From assembly GCF_001008165.2 (NCBI RefSeq), contig NZ_CP011452.2, positions 2,294,001 through 2,358,000 on the forward strand: a stretch of 64,000 nucleotides of DNA, in the 5' to 3' direction. The stretch comes from Croceibacterium atlanticum. Lineage in GTDB: Bacteria > Pseudomonadota > Alphaproteobacteria > Sphingomonadales > Sphingomonadaceae. Within the stretch, counting starts at the first letter, position 1, and every line of letters begins with the position of its first letter. The translations under genes and the position numbers were made by a program. The notes under the pieces were generated by a model that had not been told where the DNA came from, did no database searches, and was given only the letters and a program-made list of their open reading frames with translations. Shown one piece after another: positions 26,581 through 35,159 of this stretch.

Positions 26581-27702
26581 TCAGATCCTGCCTGCAAGCC
26601 CGCGCGCGGTGAGATTGCGGATGAAAGCACCGATGCCCATGGCCCAGGCAGGTGCATCCTTCGATGTCGTTACCGTGTTGGGAAGACGGCCGAGCCTGCT
26701 TGAAGAGATCGTGACCACATCGCCCACCTTGTGGGTGAAGCCCGCCCCCGGCGCATCGCGATCCTGCACGGGCGCGAACAATGTTCCGCAAAAGAGGACG
26801 AAACCGTCCGGATAATGATGTTCGGACAGGCACTGCGCCACCAGGTCCAGCGGATCGCGGCTGATCTGCGTCATGTCGTTGGTGCCTTCCAGGACATATC
26901 CTTCCGGCCCCTGTATATGCAGGTCCACATGGGCCTGGCGGACATCGTCGATCCCGAAACCGCCATCGAACAGGCGTATCATGGGGCCGATCGAGCAGGA
27001 GGCATTGTTATCCTTCGCCTTTGACAGAAGAAGCGCGCTGCGCCCTTCGAAATCCCGCAGGTTCACGTCATTGCCCAGCGTGGCGCCCACGACTTCGCCT
27101 GCGGCATCGCACACCAGCACGATTTCGGGTTCGGGATTGTTCCAGCTTGAATCCGAACGCACCCCGATCTGCGCCCCCGCCCCCACGGTGGAAAGGACAG
27201 GGGATTTGGAAAAGATTTCCGCGTCGGGGCCGATGGCGACTTCCAGATATTGCGACCACATGCCCTGGTCGATCAGCAGCTGCTTGAGCCGCATCGCCTC
27301 CCCGCTGCCCGGAACGACTTCGCGGATCGCGCCGACCTTTTCTTCCAGCATCGCGCGGATTTCCGCGGCCCTGCCCGCATAACCTCGCGCGCGTTCCTCG
27401 ATAACGCGTTCGATGGCGGAAATGGCGAAAGTCACGCCGCTGGCTTTCACGGCCTGCAGATCGATGGGGGAAAGCAAGGACCAGCCCTGCGGCAGCCCTT
27501 CTTCCACGAGGCCCATGGCCCGGCCACCCGTGAAACAGCGACGCTCGATCGCGCCTGAAACGGTCGGGCATTCTTCGGTCAGGTCGAACAGCTGGCCGCT
27601 GCGCACCGCGATGACGCATGGGCCATCCGGCGAAAGTGCGCGCCCTATGAAAGTGCCTGTTCCGAAGTCGGCGGGCAGTAATTCATGCAGATTTTCGGCC
27701 AT
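26581..27702 (-). CDS. xylX: 2-keto-3-deoxy-D-xylonate dehydratase (FAH family)
   Basis: XylX converts 2-keto-3-deoxy-D-xylonate to alpha-ketoglutarate semialdehyde in the Weimberg pathway. The protein has the fumarylacetoacetate-hydrolase fold with metal ligands in WNNPEPEIVLV and GNDVNLRDFEGRSALLLSKAKD; WSQYLEVAIGPDAEIF, PDGFVLFCGTLFAPVQDRD and GFTHKVGD match Caulobacter XylX closely from memory. The start at ATG 27702 (MAENLHELLP) is preceded by GAGGA; the longer frame to 27741 would run into the operator at 27727-27740. It heads the operon xylX-xylB-xylC-esterase, controlled by an operator shared with the divergent GH43 gene. Confidence 0.92.
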   Translation of the reverse strand: MAENLHELLPADFGTGTFIGRALSPDGPCVIAVRSGQLFDLTEECPTVSGAIERRCFTGGRAMGLVEEGLPQGWSLLSPIDLQAVKASGVTFAISAIERVIEERARGYAGRAAEIRAMLEEKVGAIREVVPGSGEAMRLKQLLIDQGMWSQYLEVAIGPDAEIFSKSPVLSTVGAGAQIGVRSDSSWNNPEPEIVLVCDAAGEVVGATLGNDVNLRDFEGRSALLLSKAKDNNASCSIGPMIRLFDGGFGIDDVRQAHVDLHIQGPEGYVLEGTNDMTQISRDPLDLVAQCLSEHHYPDGFVLFCGTLFAPVQDRDAPGAGFTHKVGDVVTISSSRLGRLPNTVTTSKDAPAWAMGIGAFIRNLTARGLAGRI

Positions 27703-27726
27703 TGCCGTAGGTCTTGTCCTCATCCC

Positions 27727-27740
27727 TGATAGCGCTACCA
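27727..27740. promoter_or_regulatory. AGCGCT operator between xylX and GH43
   Basis: TGATAGCGCTACCA, identical to the site before GH67. It is 25 bp from the chosen xylX start and 55 bp from the GH43 start, so it can control both the Weimberg operon and the divergent beta-xylosidase. Confidence 0.8.
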
Positions 27741-27795
27741 TAGGTTAGAGAAGCGCGTCCGGCAAGCGTTGCGCCGCAAGGGAGGGAATTTTGAC

Positions 27796-29451
27796 ATGCG
27801 AGAAAGAGTGACGGCCGCCATGATAGCCAGCGCGATCGCGCTGATATCCGTCAACGTGGCGGCGGCGCCCGCAGCATCCTTCGCTTATCTAAGCTATGAC
27901 GGAAAATCCGCGCCCACGGCGGAAGATCAATATGCGAATCCCATCCTCCCCGGCTTCCACCCCGATCCTTCCATCGTGAAAGTCGGGAAGGACTTCTACC
28001 TTGTGACGTCGACCTTCTCGTGGTTCCCCGGCCTGCCTGTGTTCCACAGCCGCGATCTGGTGAACTGGACACTGATCGGTAACGCTATCGACAGGCCCGG
28101 AATGGTTGATATGGCCGACCGGACCCTGACCGGCGACGGGTTATATGCGCCCGCCATCACCTGGCATGACGGGACCTTCTATATCCTCAACACATGCGTC
28201 CGCTGCGGGGGCAATTTCCTGGTTACGGCCAATGATCCGGCCGGCCCGTGGTCGGACCCGGTCCCGCTCGATTTCGACGGAATCGATCCGTCATTGTTCG
28301 TGGACGCAGACGGGCAAGGGTGGATCACCTATAATGACGCCCCGCAGGGACAGCCGCGTTATGACGGACATCGCGCGATCTGGATCAGGCAATTCGATCT
28401 CGCCACCCGGCAACTGGATGGCGAGCCGGTGCTGCTGGTGGATGGCGGCGTGGCGCCAGCGGATAATCCTGTCTGGGCGGAGGGGCCGCATATCTACAGG
28501 CTGGGCGAATTTTATTATCTGCTGGCGGCCGAAGGGGGAACCGCGGACCAGCATTCGCAGACCATCTATCGCAGCCGCTCGATCACCGGCCCTTATGAAC
28601 CGGGCCCGATAAATCCGATCCTGACCCAGCGCGATCTCGACCCGTCGCGCCCCGACCGTGTCGAGGCGACAGGCCATGCCGATTTCGTGCAACTTGACGA
28701 TGGAAGCTGGTGGGGTGTGTTCCTGGGCACGCGCCCGTTCAGCGGGCAGGACACGCTGCTGGGGCGCGAGACCTTTCTCCTGCCGGTCGAATGGAACGAT
28801 GGCTGGCCGCTGTTCCTGGAACGGGGACAGGCAGTGCCGCTTGTGGCCAGACGGCCCGACCTGCCCCTTGCGCCCGGCACGGACTTCTCATCGTGGCGGG
28901 AGGAATTCGATCAAGCTGAACTCGGCCCCCAATGGTTGCGGATCCGCGGCATACCGAAAGTTCCCGGCATGAAAATGGCCGATGGCGCGCTGAAACTGAT
29001 GCCGGGCAAGGCGGCCCTTTCACAAGTGGCCATGCCCGCTTTCATCGGCCGGCGATTGCGCCATCGGCACGCCAGTTTCCAGACGGCTGTGGATTTCGTT
29101 CCTGCCCAGCCGGGCGATTTTGCCGGGCTTTCCGCCGTCGCGAGCGAGGATGCGTTTGTATCTTTCGGATTGCTCGGAACGGAAAAGGGGCCGATTTTGG
29201 CGGTGATGCGGCGCGAAGGCACGTCCGCCCCTGCCAATGGGGAGGCCATCGCCATCCACCAATGGCCGGGCGGCGAAGTCGAACTGCGCGCCGAGTTTGA
29301 AGCGGGCGAGGCGCGTTTCAGCTATCGCAAACCCGGAACGGGGGAGTGGCGCGTTCTGGCGGATGAAGTGGACGTATCGCACATGGCGTCAGTCCGCACG
29401 AACCTGTTCACCGGCGTGGTAGTCGGGCCCTATGCCTATGACGCACGCTGA
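27796..29451 (+). CDS. GH43 family beta-xylosidase-like enzyme
   Basis: This 551-residue exported enzyme (signal peptide ending NVAAAPAA) probably trims xylose or arabinose from xylo-oligosaccharides. The N-terminal propeller has the base Asp in PGFHPDPSIVKVG, a central Asp in FDGIDPSLFVD and an acid Glu in WAEGPHIYRLG. A C-terminal beta-sandwich (WREEFDQAEL onward, about 180 residues) matches the GH43_C2-type domain of beta-xylosidases. ATG 27796 follows GGGAGGGAATTTTGAC, a strong ribosome binding site, excluding the upstream in-frame starts. The gene is divergent from xylX with a shared operator, and ends at a strong bidirectional terminator. Confidence 0.9.
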   Translation: MRERVTAAMIASAIALISVNVAAAPAASFAYLSYDGKSAPTAEDQYANPILPGFHPDPSIVKVGKDFYLVTSTFSWFPGLPVFHSRDLVNWTLIGNAIDRPGMVDMADRTLTGDGLYAPAITWHDGTFYILNTCVRCGGNFLVTANDPAGPWSDPVPLDFDGIDPSLFVDADGQGWITYNDAPQGQPRYDGHRAIWIRQFDLATRQLDGEPVLLVDGGVAPADNPVWAEGPHIYRLGEFYYLLAAEGGTADQHSQTIYRSRSITGPYEPGPINPILTQRDLDPSRPDRVEATGHADFVQLDDGSWWGVFLGTRPFSGQDTLLGRETFLLPVEWNDGWPLFLERGQAVPLVARRPDLPLAPGTDFSSWREEFDQAELGPQWLRIRGIPKVPGMKMADGALKLMPGKAALSQVAMPAFIGRRLRHRHASFQTAVDFVPAQPGDFAGLSAVASEDAFVSFGLLGTEKGPILAVMRREGTSAPANGEAIAIHQWPGGEVELRAEFEAGEARFSYRKPGTGEWRVLADEVDVSHMASVRTNLFTGVVVGPYAYDAR

Positions 29452-29460
29452 TCTTGCGAA

Positions 29461-29490
29461 CTGCCGGGATGGCCAGATCCCGGCAGTTTT
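29461..29490. terminator. Rho-independent terminator between convergent GH43 and fucP-like genes
   Basis: Perfect 10-bp stem CTGCCGGGAT / ATCCCGGCAG with a 6-base loop GGCCAG, followed by TTTT on the plus strand. It lies 9 bp after the GH43 stop and 23 bp before the stop of the opposing gene, and could serve both. Confidence 0.8.
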
Positions 29491-29512
29491 GGGATGCGGC
29501 GTGCAGGCCTGC

Positions 29513-30823
29513 CTAAGCCGGCTCGGCCGTCGAATTCCCGCCATAGGCGGCGGTCGGGCGTGAGCCCCAGAGCGCATAATAGATGATGTAGACTTCGCAG
29601 GCGACGGTCAGCCAGAAACTGTTCTGCAAGCCATAAAGATCCGCCAGCCAGCCTTGCACGACAACCAGTGCCCCGCCTGCAATGGCAGTAATCAGCAGGC
29701 CCGATCCTTCCTCCGTCAGTGGACCCAGCCCCTTGATGCCCATGGCGAAAATGGCCGGAAACATGATGGAATGGCCAAGGCCCACCAGAATCAGACACCA
29801 CATGGCAACCGGCCCTTCCAGCGTTGCTGCGCCAACCATCACCACCAGGGCGAACAGGGCGAAAGCCGCCAGCGTCTTGTCGGCGGGAAATCTGCGCATG
29901 ATGAAACTGCCCGCAAAGCGCCCCACCATCATGCCGCCCCACAGCAGCACCAGGTAATTTGCCGCCTGTGCGGGGGTGATGCCCGCGATTTCGGGCAGGA
30001 TGGCAAAATTGATGAACAGATTGGCGACCCCGATTTCGGCAATGAGGTAGATGAAGATCGCCGGCACGCCGAGCACCAGGTTGCGGTGCTTCCATAGCGA
30101 CAGCTTCTTGCGCTCCTCCTTCGCCACGCGGCTGGTGGCGGAACCCAGAGCGGGAAGGTTGGATCGCCACAGGACGACTGCAATGACCAGCAGCACCACG
30201 GCCACCAGCAGATATGGAAGCTGCGTCGCCTGGGCGTCCGCCAGCCTTTCCGCCTCGGTAAGGCGCGTGCCATCCAGCGACGTTCCGCCAATCGTGCGGC
30301 TGAGGATCAGATAGCCGCCGAAATAGGGCGCGAGGAACGTGCCGAAACTGTTGAATGCCTGCACCAGCGTCAAACGGCTTTCGCTACTTTCCGCCGGACC
30401 GATCACCGCAACATAGGGATTGGCCGCGACTTGCAGCAGGGTGATCCCGCTGGCGATGACGAACAATGCGAACAGGGTGACGCCGTAGGACGGGATCTGC
30501 GCCGCGGGAACCATGCCCAGCGCCCCCGCCGCCATGGCGCACAGACCGATGATTATCGCCTTCTTGTAGCCTGTGCGCTCTATCAGGAAAGCGCTCGGCA
30601 TACCCATCACGCCATAGGCGATGAACCACACGCTCTCGATCAGCGTAGTCTGGGTATAGTTGAGTTCGAACACGCTCCTGAGATGCGGCAGCAACGTGTT
30701 GTTGATGACAGTGATGAAGCCCCACATGAAAAACAGCGAGGCGAGCAGCGCAAGCGCCGGCCTGTAATCGAAACTGGTATCCGAAGGGCGCGTATCGCCC
30801 TGTGTAGCCGGCGTTATCGCCAT
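29513..30823 (-). CDS. FucP-type MFS sugar:H+ symporter
   Basis: This 436-residue membrane transporter of the fucose/glucose-galactose porter family (FHS) has about twelve helices. The early segment [28 protein letters not shown] is the family hallmark, followed by [10 protein letters not shown] and the helix-loop [26 protein letters not shown]. It may import L-fucose released by GH95, or xylose or another sugar. GTGGGGGAGGTGAGCA lies just before the ATG on the minus strand. It is divergent from xylD across a 100-bp gap with no AGCGCT site, so these two may be under different control from the rest. Confidence 0.88.
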   Translation of the reverse strand: MAITPATQGDTRPSDTSFDYRPALALLASLFFMWGFITVINNTLLPHLRSVFELNYTQTTLIESVWFIAYGVMGMPSAFLIERTGYKKAIIIGLCAMAAGALGMVPAAQIPSYGVTLFALFVIASGITLLQVAANPYVAVIGPAESSESRLTLVQAFNSFGTFLAPYFGGYLILSRTIGGTSLDGTRLTEAERLADAQATQLPYLLVAVVLLVIAVVLWRSNLPALGSATSRVAKEERKKLSLWKHRNLVLGVPAIFIYLIAEIGVANLFINFAILPEIAGITPAQAANYLVLLWGGMMVGRFAGSFIMRRFPADKTLAAFALFALVVMVGAATLEGPVAMWCLILVGLGHSIMFPAIFAMGIKGLGPLTEEGSGLLITAIAGGALVVVQGWLADLYGLQNSFWLTVACEVYIIYYALWGSRPTAAYGGNSTAEPA

Positions 30824-30923
30824 TGCTCACCTCCCCCACTTGCGCAGCCTCTATTTGTCGGACTATTGGACGGCAGGGGGACCGTCAAGCAGCACGTTAC
30901 CTTGTACTGACCGCATTCGGGGA

Positions 30924-32714
30924 ATGATCTTGAACAAAACACTGCGCAGCCGGGCCTGGTTCGACAATCCCGACAATATCGACATGACCGCGCTCTATCT
31001 GGAGCGTTACCTCAATTTCGGGCTGAGCCTTGAGGAATTGCGCAGTGGCAAGCCGATCATCGGCATCGCGCAGAGTGGCAGCGACCTGAGCCCGTGCAAT
31101 CGCCACCACATCGTTTTGGCGGAAAGAGTGCGCGAAGGCATACGCGAAGCTGGCGGCATTGCGCTGGAATTCCCCGTCCATCCTATCCAGGAAACCGGCA
31201 AGCGGCCCACGGCAGGCCTGGACCGGAACCTGGCCTATATCGGCCTGGTGGAGCTGCTATACGGTTACCCGATCGATGCGGTGGTGCTGACGACCGGGTG
31301 CGACAAGACAACGCCGGCAAGCCTGATGGCAGCCGCAACTGTCGACATTCCCGCCATTGCCCTGTCGGTCGGGCCGATGCTGAACGGCTGGCACAAGGGG
31401 CAGCGGACGGGCTCCGGCACGATCGTGTGGAAAGCGCGCGAAATGCTGGCGGAAGGCACGATCGATGACGAGGAATTCATCCGCCTAGTAGCGAGCAGTG
31501 CCCCCTCCACCGGCTATTGCAATACCATGGGCACGGCCACCACGATGAACTCGCTGGCCGAAGCGCTCGGCATGATGCTTCCCGGAACGGCCACCATTCC
31601 CGCGCCCCACCGCGACCGGCAGGAAGCCGCCTATCGGACAGGCAAGCGCATTGTCGAAATGGTGGCAGAGGATCTGAAACCTTCGGACATCATGACCCGC
31701 GACAGCTTTCTCAACGCAATTGCGGTCAATTCGGCGATTGGCGGTTCAACCAACGCGCCGATCCACCTGGCGGCGCTCGCCCGGCATCTGGGTGTGGAGC
31801 TGCATTTGTCCGACTGGCAGAAGCATGGCCACGACATTCCGCTGCTGGTCAATCTGCAACCGGCGGGCGAGTTCCTGGGGGAAGATTTCCATCGCGCGGG
31901 CGGAGTGCCCGCAGTGACCGGCGAACTCATCCGCCAGGGCCTGATCCGCGAAACCGCGATGACGGTGAACGGGCGCAGCATCGGCGATAATTGCCGCGAA
32001 TGCGCATCGCTGGATCCGCAGGTCATCCGTCCTTTCGATGACCCGTTGATGCCGAAGGCGGGTTTCATCGTCCTGTCCGGCAATCTGTTCGACGCGGCCA
32101 TCATGAAGACAAGCGTGATTGGCGAGGAATTCTGCGCACGTTACCTGTCCGACCCCGAAGATCCCGACGCTTTCGAAGGCCCCGTCATCGTGTTTGACGG
32201 CCCGGAAGACTACCATCGCCGGATAGACGATCCCGCACTCGGCATTACCGACCGGCATATGCTGATCATGCGCGGTGCAGGGCCGGTCGGCTATCCGGGA
32301 GCGGCGGAAGTCGTAAACATGCGGCCGCCTGCCTACCTGCTTTCACAGGGGGTCCACGCCCTTCCCTGCGTCGGTGACGGGCGGCAGTCCGGCACCTCCG
32401 CCAGCCCCTCCATCCTCAATGCCGCGCCCGAAGCCGCGGTGGGCGGACCTTTGGCCCTGGTACAGACCGGCGACAGATTGCGCATCGACCTTGGGAAAGG
32501 CCGGGTCGATCTTCTGGTGGAGGAGGGCGAACTGGCGCGCCGGCGCGCCGCGCTGGATGCAGAGGGCGGATATCCCTTCCCGCCTTCGCAAACGCCCTGG
32601 CAGGAAATACAGCGCGCCCTGGTGGGCCAGATGGACAGCGGAGCGATCCTGGAAGGCAGCGAGAAATATCAGCGCATCGCGAAAACTATGGGTCTGCCCC
32701 GCAACAATCACTGA
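30924..32714 (+). CDS. xylD: D-xylonate dehydratase (IlvD/Edd family)
   Basis: This enzyme converts D-xylonate to 2-keto-3-deoxy-D-xylonate using an Fe-S cluster. Cluster cysteines are in [20 protein letters not shown] and [36 protein letters not shown] and the C-terminal LPRNNH follow Caulobacter XylD closely from memory. ATG 30924 is taken; a TTG at 30930 has a better-spaced GGGGA and could be used instead. About 596 residues, normal for the family. It is separated from the xylXBC operon by GH43 and the FucP-type gene. A sugar-acid dehydratase for arabinonate or galactonate is an alternative, but the match to xylD is strong. Confidence 0.92.
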   Translation: MILNKTLRSRAWFDNPDNIDMTALYLERYLNFGLSLEELRSGKPIIGIAQSGSDLSPCNRHHIVLAERVREGIREAGGIALEFPVHPIQETGKRPTAGLDRNLAYIGLVELLYGYPIDAVVLTTGCDKTTPASLMAAATVDIPAIALSVGPMLNGWHKGQRTGSGTIVWKAREMLAEGTIDDEEFIRLVASSAPSTGYCNTMGTATTMNSLAEALGMMLPGTATIPAPHRDRQEAAYRTGKRIVEMVAEDLKPSDIMTRDSFLNAIAVNSAIGGSTNAPIHLAALARHLGVELHLSDWQKHGHDIPLLVNLQPAGEFLGEDFHRAGGVPAVTGELIRQGLIRETAMTVNGRSIGDNCRECASLDPQVIRPFDDPLMPKAGFIVLSGNLFDAAIMKTSVIGEEFCARYLSDPEDPDAFEGPVIVFDGPEDYHRRIDDPALGITDRHMLIMRGAGPVGYPGAAEVVNMRPPAYLLSQGVHALPCVGDGRQSGTSASPSILNAAPEAAVGGPLALVQTGDRLRIDLGKGRVDLLVEEGELARRRAALDAEGGYPFPPSQTPWQEIQRALVGQMDSGAILEGSEKYQRIAKTMGLPRNNH

Positions 32715-32861
32715 AACATCCCTATCAGGAATGCGCGGGACACCGCCGGGATAGCTTTGCACTTGTCGGAGTAATGTGCGGGAAATCTTGCCGTTTCAGC
32801 ATGTGCCGCGCAGGCGATGCCGGCGATCCGAAGATCGCGGCATGGCCCCGTTTCGCGCGGG

Positions 32862-33284
32862 CTATTCCGTGTGTGGATTGCCTGTCGGCTGCTGAACCCT
32901 GGCTATGCGCAAGGGCCTGATATCTCCGGCCCGGTCCGGCCAATCGATCGAAGCGCCCTCTTTCATGCCGATAAGACCGGCGCCGACAAGCGTCAGCACG
33001 GAAATCCGGTTCCGCTCCAGATCCGCATCGCGCGGCCAGACCAGTTCCACCGTGCGGCGGTTGCCAGAGCGTTCATCAATGAACTCCACCTCGGAATTCA
33101 TGGTCACGACATCGGCAGGAATATCGGCCGCGGCGTGAAGATTCGCCCGGTCCAGCTCTTCACATAGCCTGGCGGCAACATCCGGGCTCCGCGCCCGGAC
33201 ATTCAACGCCAGCTCATAAAGTGCGTCGGCTTCGGTATCTATTACGTGCAGGGGCGGCTGTGCGCCGTTCTTGGATACAGTCAT
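32862..33284 (-). CDS. rnk: Rnk-like nucleoside diphosphate kinase regulator (GreA/GreB C-terminal domain)
   Basis: This 140-residue protein has the GreA/GreB C-terminal fold as in Rnk, which binds RNA polymerase near the secondary channel. The C-terminal part ([32 protein letters not shown], then [18 protein letters not shown]) is the recognisable segment; the N-terminal coiled-coil-like part is short as in Rnk. Start at ATG 33284 ([10 protein letters not shown]) is chosen because the longer frame upstream lacks family similarity. The 285 bp before the LOV gene contain nothing I can identify. Confidence 0.78.
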
Positions 33285-33569
33285 TTCGGGAACTCTCGCT
33301 TGTGCAACCTGGCTGAAAACGTCCGGGAGCCTCGCCCCGGGCCGATTACGGCCGTTGAGACGAGGCAACCGCCCGTGCGGGCAGCTGACCAGCGTGAGCG
33401 AAATGTCGCGCAAGGGATCGCGAAGGGACCATGCGAAGTATGTGGGGGCGAATTGCCACCTCGTCAATTCTCGAAGCTGGCCGCCCTCCCGCCGCTGACA
33501 GAAAGGCCTGATCGCTATTGCTGAAGGGGGACTTTGCGCGGCCGGATCAGGCGATAAATCTGGTGGCGG

Positions 33570-34160
33570 TCAATACCCTGCTTCCACCGCGATGCGGATG
33601 GCATCGGCCGTGGTCTGCACGCCAAGTGTGCGCAGCAATGCGGAACGGTGCATCTTGATGGTCCGCTCCGCCAGGCCCAGATCGAAGGCAATCTGCTTGT
33701 TCAGCTTCCCGCGCGCCATATTGATCAGGACTTCGCGCTGGCGGGGCGACAGATTGTTCATCAGCCGATGTGCGGCGGACCTGCGGGCATCATTGCCCCG
33801 CGGCTGGTTCGCGGCGATTTCGATCTGCGAGCCCAGGAAATATTCCGCTTCCCCATTTTCGGACATGACCGGAGCAACCATCACGGCATTACGAAAGGGA
33901 TCGCCGTTTTTCCTGTAGTTGGTAATTTCGACCATCACCGGCTGGCACAGGCGGATGCCGGTGCGCAGCGTTTCAGTCAGCCAGGGTTCGGTATCCGGGC
34001 CGGTCAGAAAGCGACAATTCCGGCCCAGGATTTCCGCACGATGATAGCCGGTAAGGGCGGCAAAGGCATCGTTGCACGCAATGATCGGGTTGTCGGGCAA
34101 GCGCGGATTACTGACGACTGCCGGCACCGAACTTGAGGCGATTAGCGCATCAGGATCCAT
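33570..34160 (-). CDS. LOV-LuxR blue-light-responsive transcriptional regulator (EL222-like)
   Basis: The protein couples a LOV photosensor to a LuxR-type DNA-binding domain, as in EL222 of Erythrobacter litoralis, where light forms a cysteinyl-flavin adduct and releases the helix-turn-helix to dimerise on DNA. The adduct Cys is in GRNCRFLTG (Cys49 from ATG 34160), flavin contacts are Asn81 and Asn91 in NYRKNGDPFRN and Gln112 in FLGSQIEI. The HTH spans LSPRQREVLINMARGKLNKQIAFDLGLAERTIKMHRSALL-type sequence from about residue 135. All photochemistry residues are conserved, so it should be light-active. The start is uncertain: ATG 34160 or GTG 34196, neither with a clear ribosome binding site. 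Confidence 0.9.
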   Translation of the reverse strand: MDPDALIASSSVPAVVSNPRLPDNPIIACNDAFAALTGYHRAEILGRNCRFLTGPDTEPWLTETLRTGIRLCQPVMVEITNYRKNGDPFRNAVMVAPVMSENGEAEYFLGSQIEIAANQPRGNDARRSAAHRLMNNLSPRQREVLINMARGKLNKQIAFDLGLAERTIKMHRSALLRTLGVQTTADAIRIAVEAGY

Positions 34161-34212
34161 TCCGGCGATGATAGTTAATCGCCGGCCGAAGTCCACGGGG
34201 CCGCAATAAATT

Positions 34213-34236
34213 GACGGGTGGCCGCAGCCACCCGTC
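34213..34236 (-). terminator. Hairpin terminator after the outer-membrane protein gene
   Basis: A perfect 10-bp stem GACGGGTGGC / GCCACCCGTC with a 4-base loop lies 22 bp downstream of the outer-membrane protein stop on the minus strand and is followed there by AATTTATT. It separates that gene from the LOV regulator. Confidence 0.65.
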
Positions 34237-34258
34237 GGGTTTCATGGTCCGGTTCGTC

Positions 34259-35023
34259 CTAGAGCGAGAAGCGCACCCCCGCAGCCAGTGCGGAGCCACC
34301 GGATTCCACGCCCAGCGTAGCCGGAAGCAGAGTCAGCTCTATATCGGCCCGGTCGAAGCTCTCACGATAGGTATATTGCAGGAAGATCTCCGCCGATTCG
34401 GAAACGCTGACATTGGCGCCTGCCATCAGCTGCCAGGCGAAGCCGCTATCCTTGTCATCGGCAACCAGAACGCCGGACGGGCGGAAGACCACGTCCACCT
34501 GCTGATAGCCAATGCCGGCACCCACGAAGGGCGAAATTCCGCCCCCGACATTGAAATCATAGAAGCCATTCACGAACGCGCCGAGCGTTTTCACCCGGCC
34601 CTGCCCATCGGCAATGACCGCACCCACAGTCGGATTGGCCGCACCGGGCGCGCCGCGGGTCAGAACGGCAACGTCGACACCGTCGATCACCGCACCTCCG
34701 GCCGCCAGGCCGGAATGGGTATCGACGTCAGCAGACGTATAGGACAGGTCGAGTTCCGTCCGCAGGCCATTCGAATACCTCATGCCGATCTGGCCGGAGA
34801 TCGCATATCCGGTATCGAATTCGGTCTTCCATTCCAGCGAAGTGTCAGCCGGAATGGCGCCCCAATCCGGGGTTGCGGGCACAGTCACATCGAAGGCGCC
34901 CTCGTTCATGGAATCGCCAGGCAGGGCAACGCCGCCGCTGATTGCCACATAGGGTTCCGCGGCAAATGCACTTGCAGGCGCTGCAAGGGCAACAAACGAC
35001 GCGATTAGAGCTGTTTTGCGCAT
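34259..35023 (-). CDS. Outer-membrane beta-barrel protein (opacity/OmpA-like surface antigen type)
   Basis: This 254-residue porin-like protein has a signal peptide (MRKTALIASFVALAAPASAFAAEP) and alternating hydrophobic strands, ending in GGSALAAGVRFSL with a C-terminal hydrophobic residue and aromatic strand endings as in small eight-stranded barrels. Segments such as VGAGIGYQQVDV and WQLMAGANVSVS are typical of the OmpW/opacity class. GGAGACAGAA precedes the ATG at 35023; the longer open frame to 35197 is not used. Function is unknown; it could be an adhesion or small-molecule-permeability protein. Its terminator is distinct from the LOV gene downstream. Confidence 0.82.
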   Translation of the reverse strand: MRKTALIASFVALAAPASAFAAEPYVAISGGVALPGDSMNEGAFDVTVPATPDWGAIPADTSLEWKTEFDTGYAISGQIGMRYSNGLRTELDLSYTSADVDTHSGLAAGGAVIDGVDVAVLTRGAPGAANPTVGAVIADGQGRVKTLGAFVNGFYDFNVGGGISPFVGAGIGYQQVDVVFRPSGVLVADDKDSGFAWQLMAGANVSVSESAEIFLQYTYRESFDRADIELTLLPATLGVESGGSALAAGVRFSL

Positions 35024-35159
35024 TTCTGTCTCCAGAAGGATAATGGCGGTATCAAAAACACCGCCTCCTTCCGGCAATGGACAGCGAATACCAACCTGAC
35101 CTTTGGGGCAGAATGGGACCGGTCCGAGGGCAATGGTGCCGCTATGGCGTTCAATGCGA

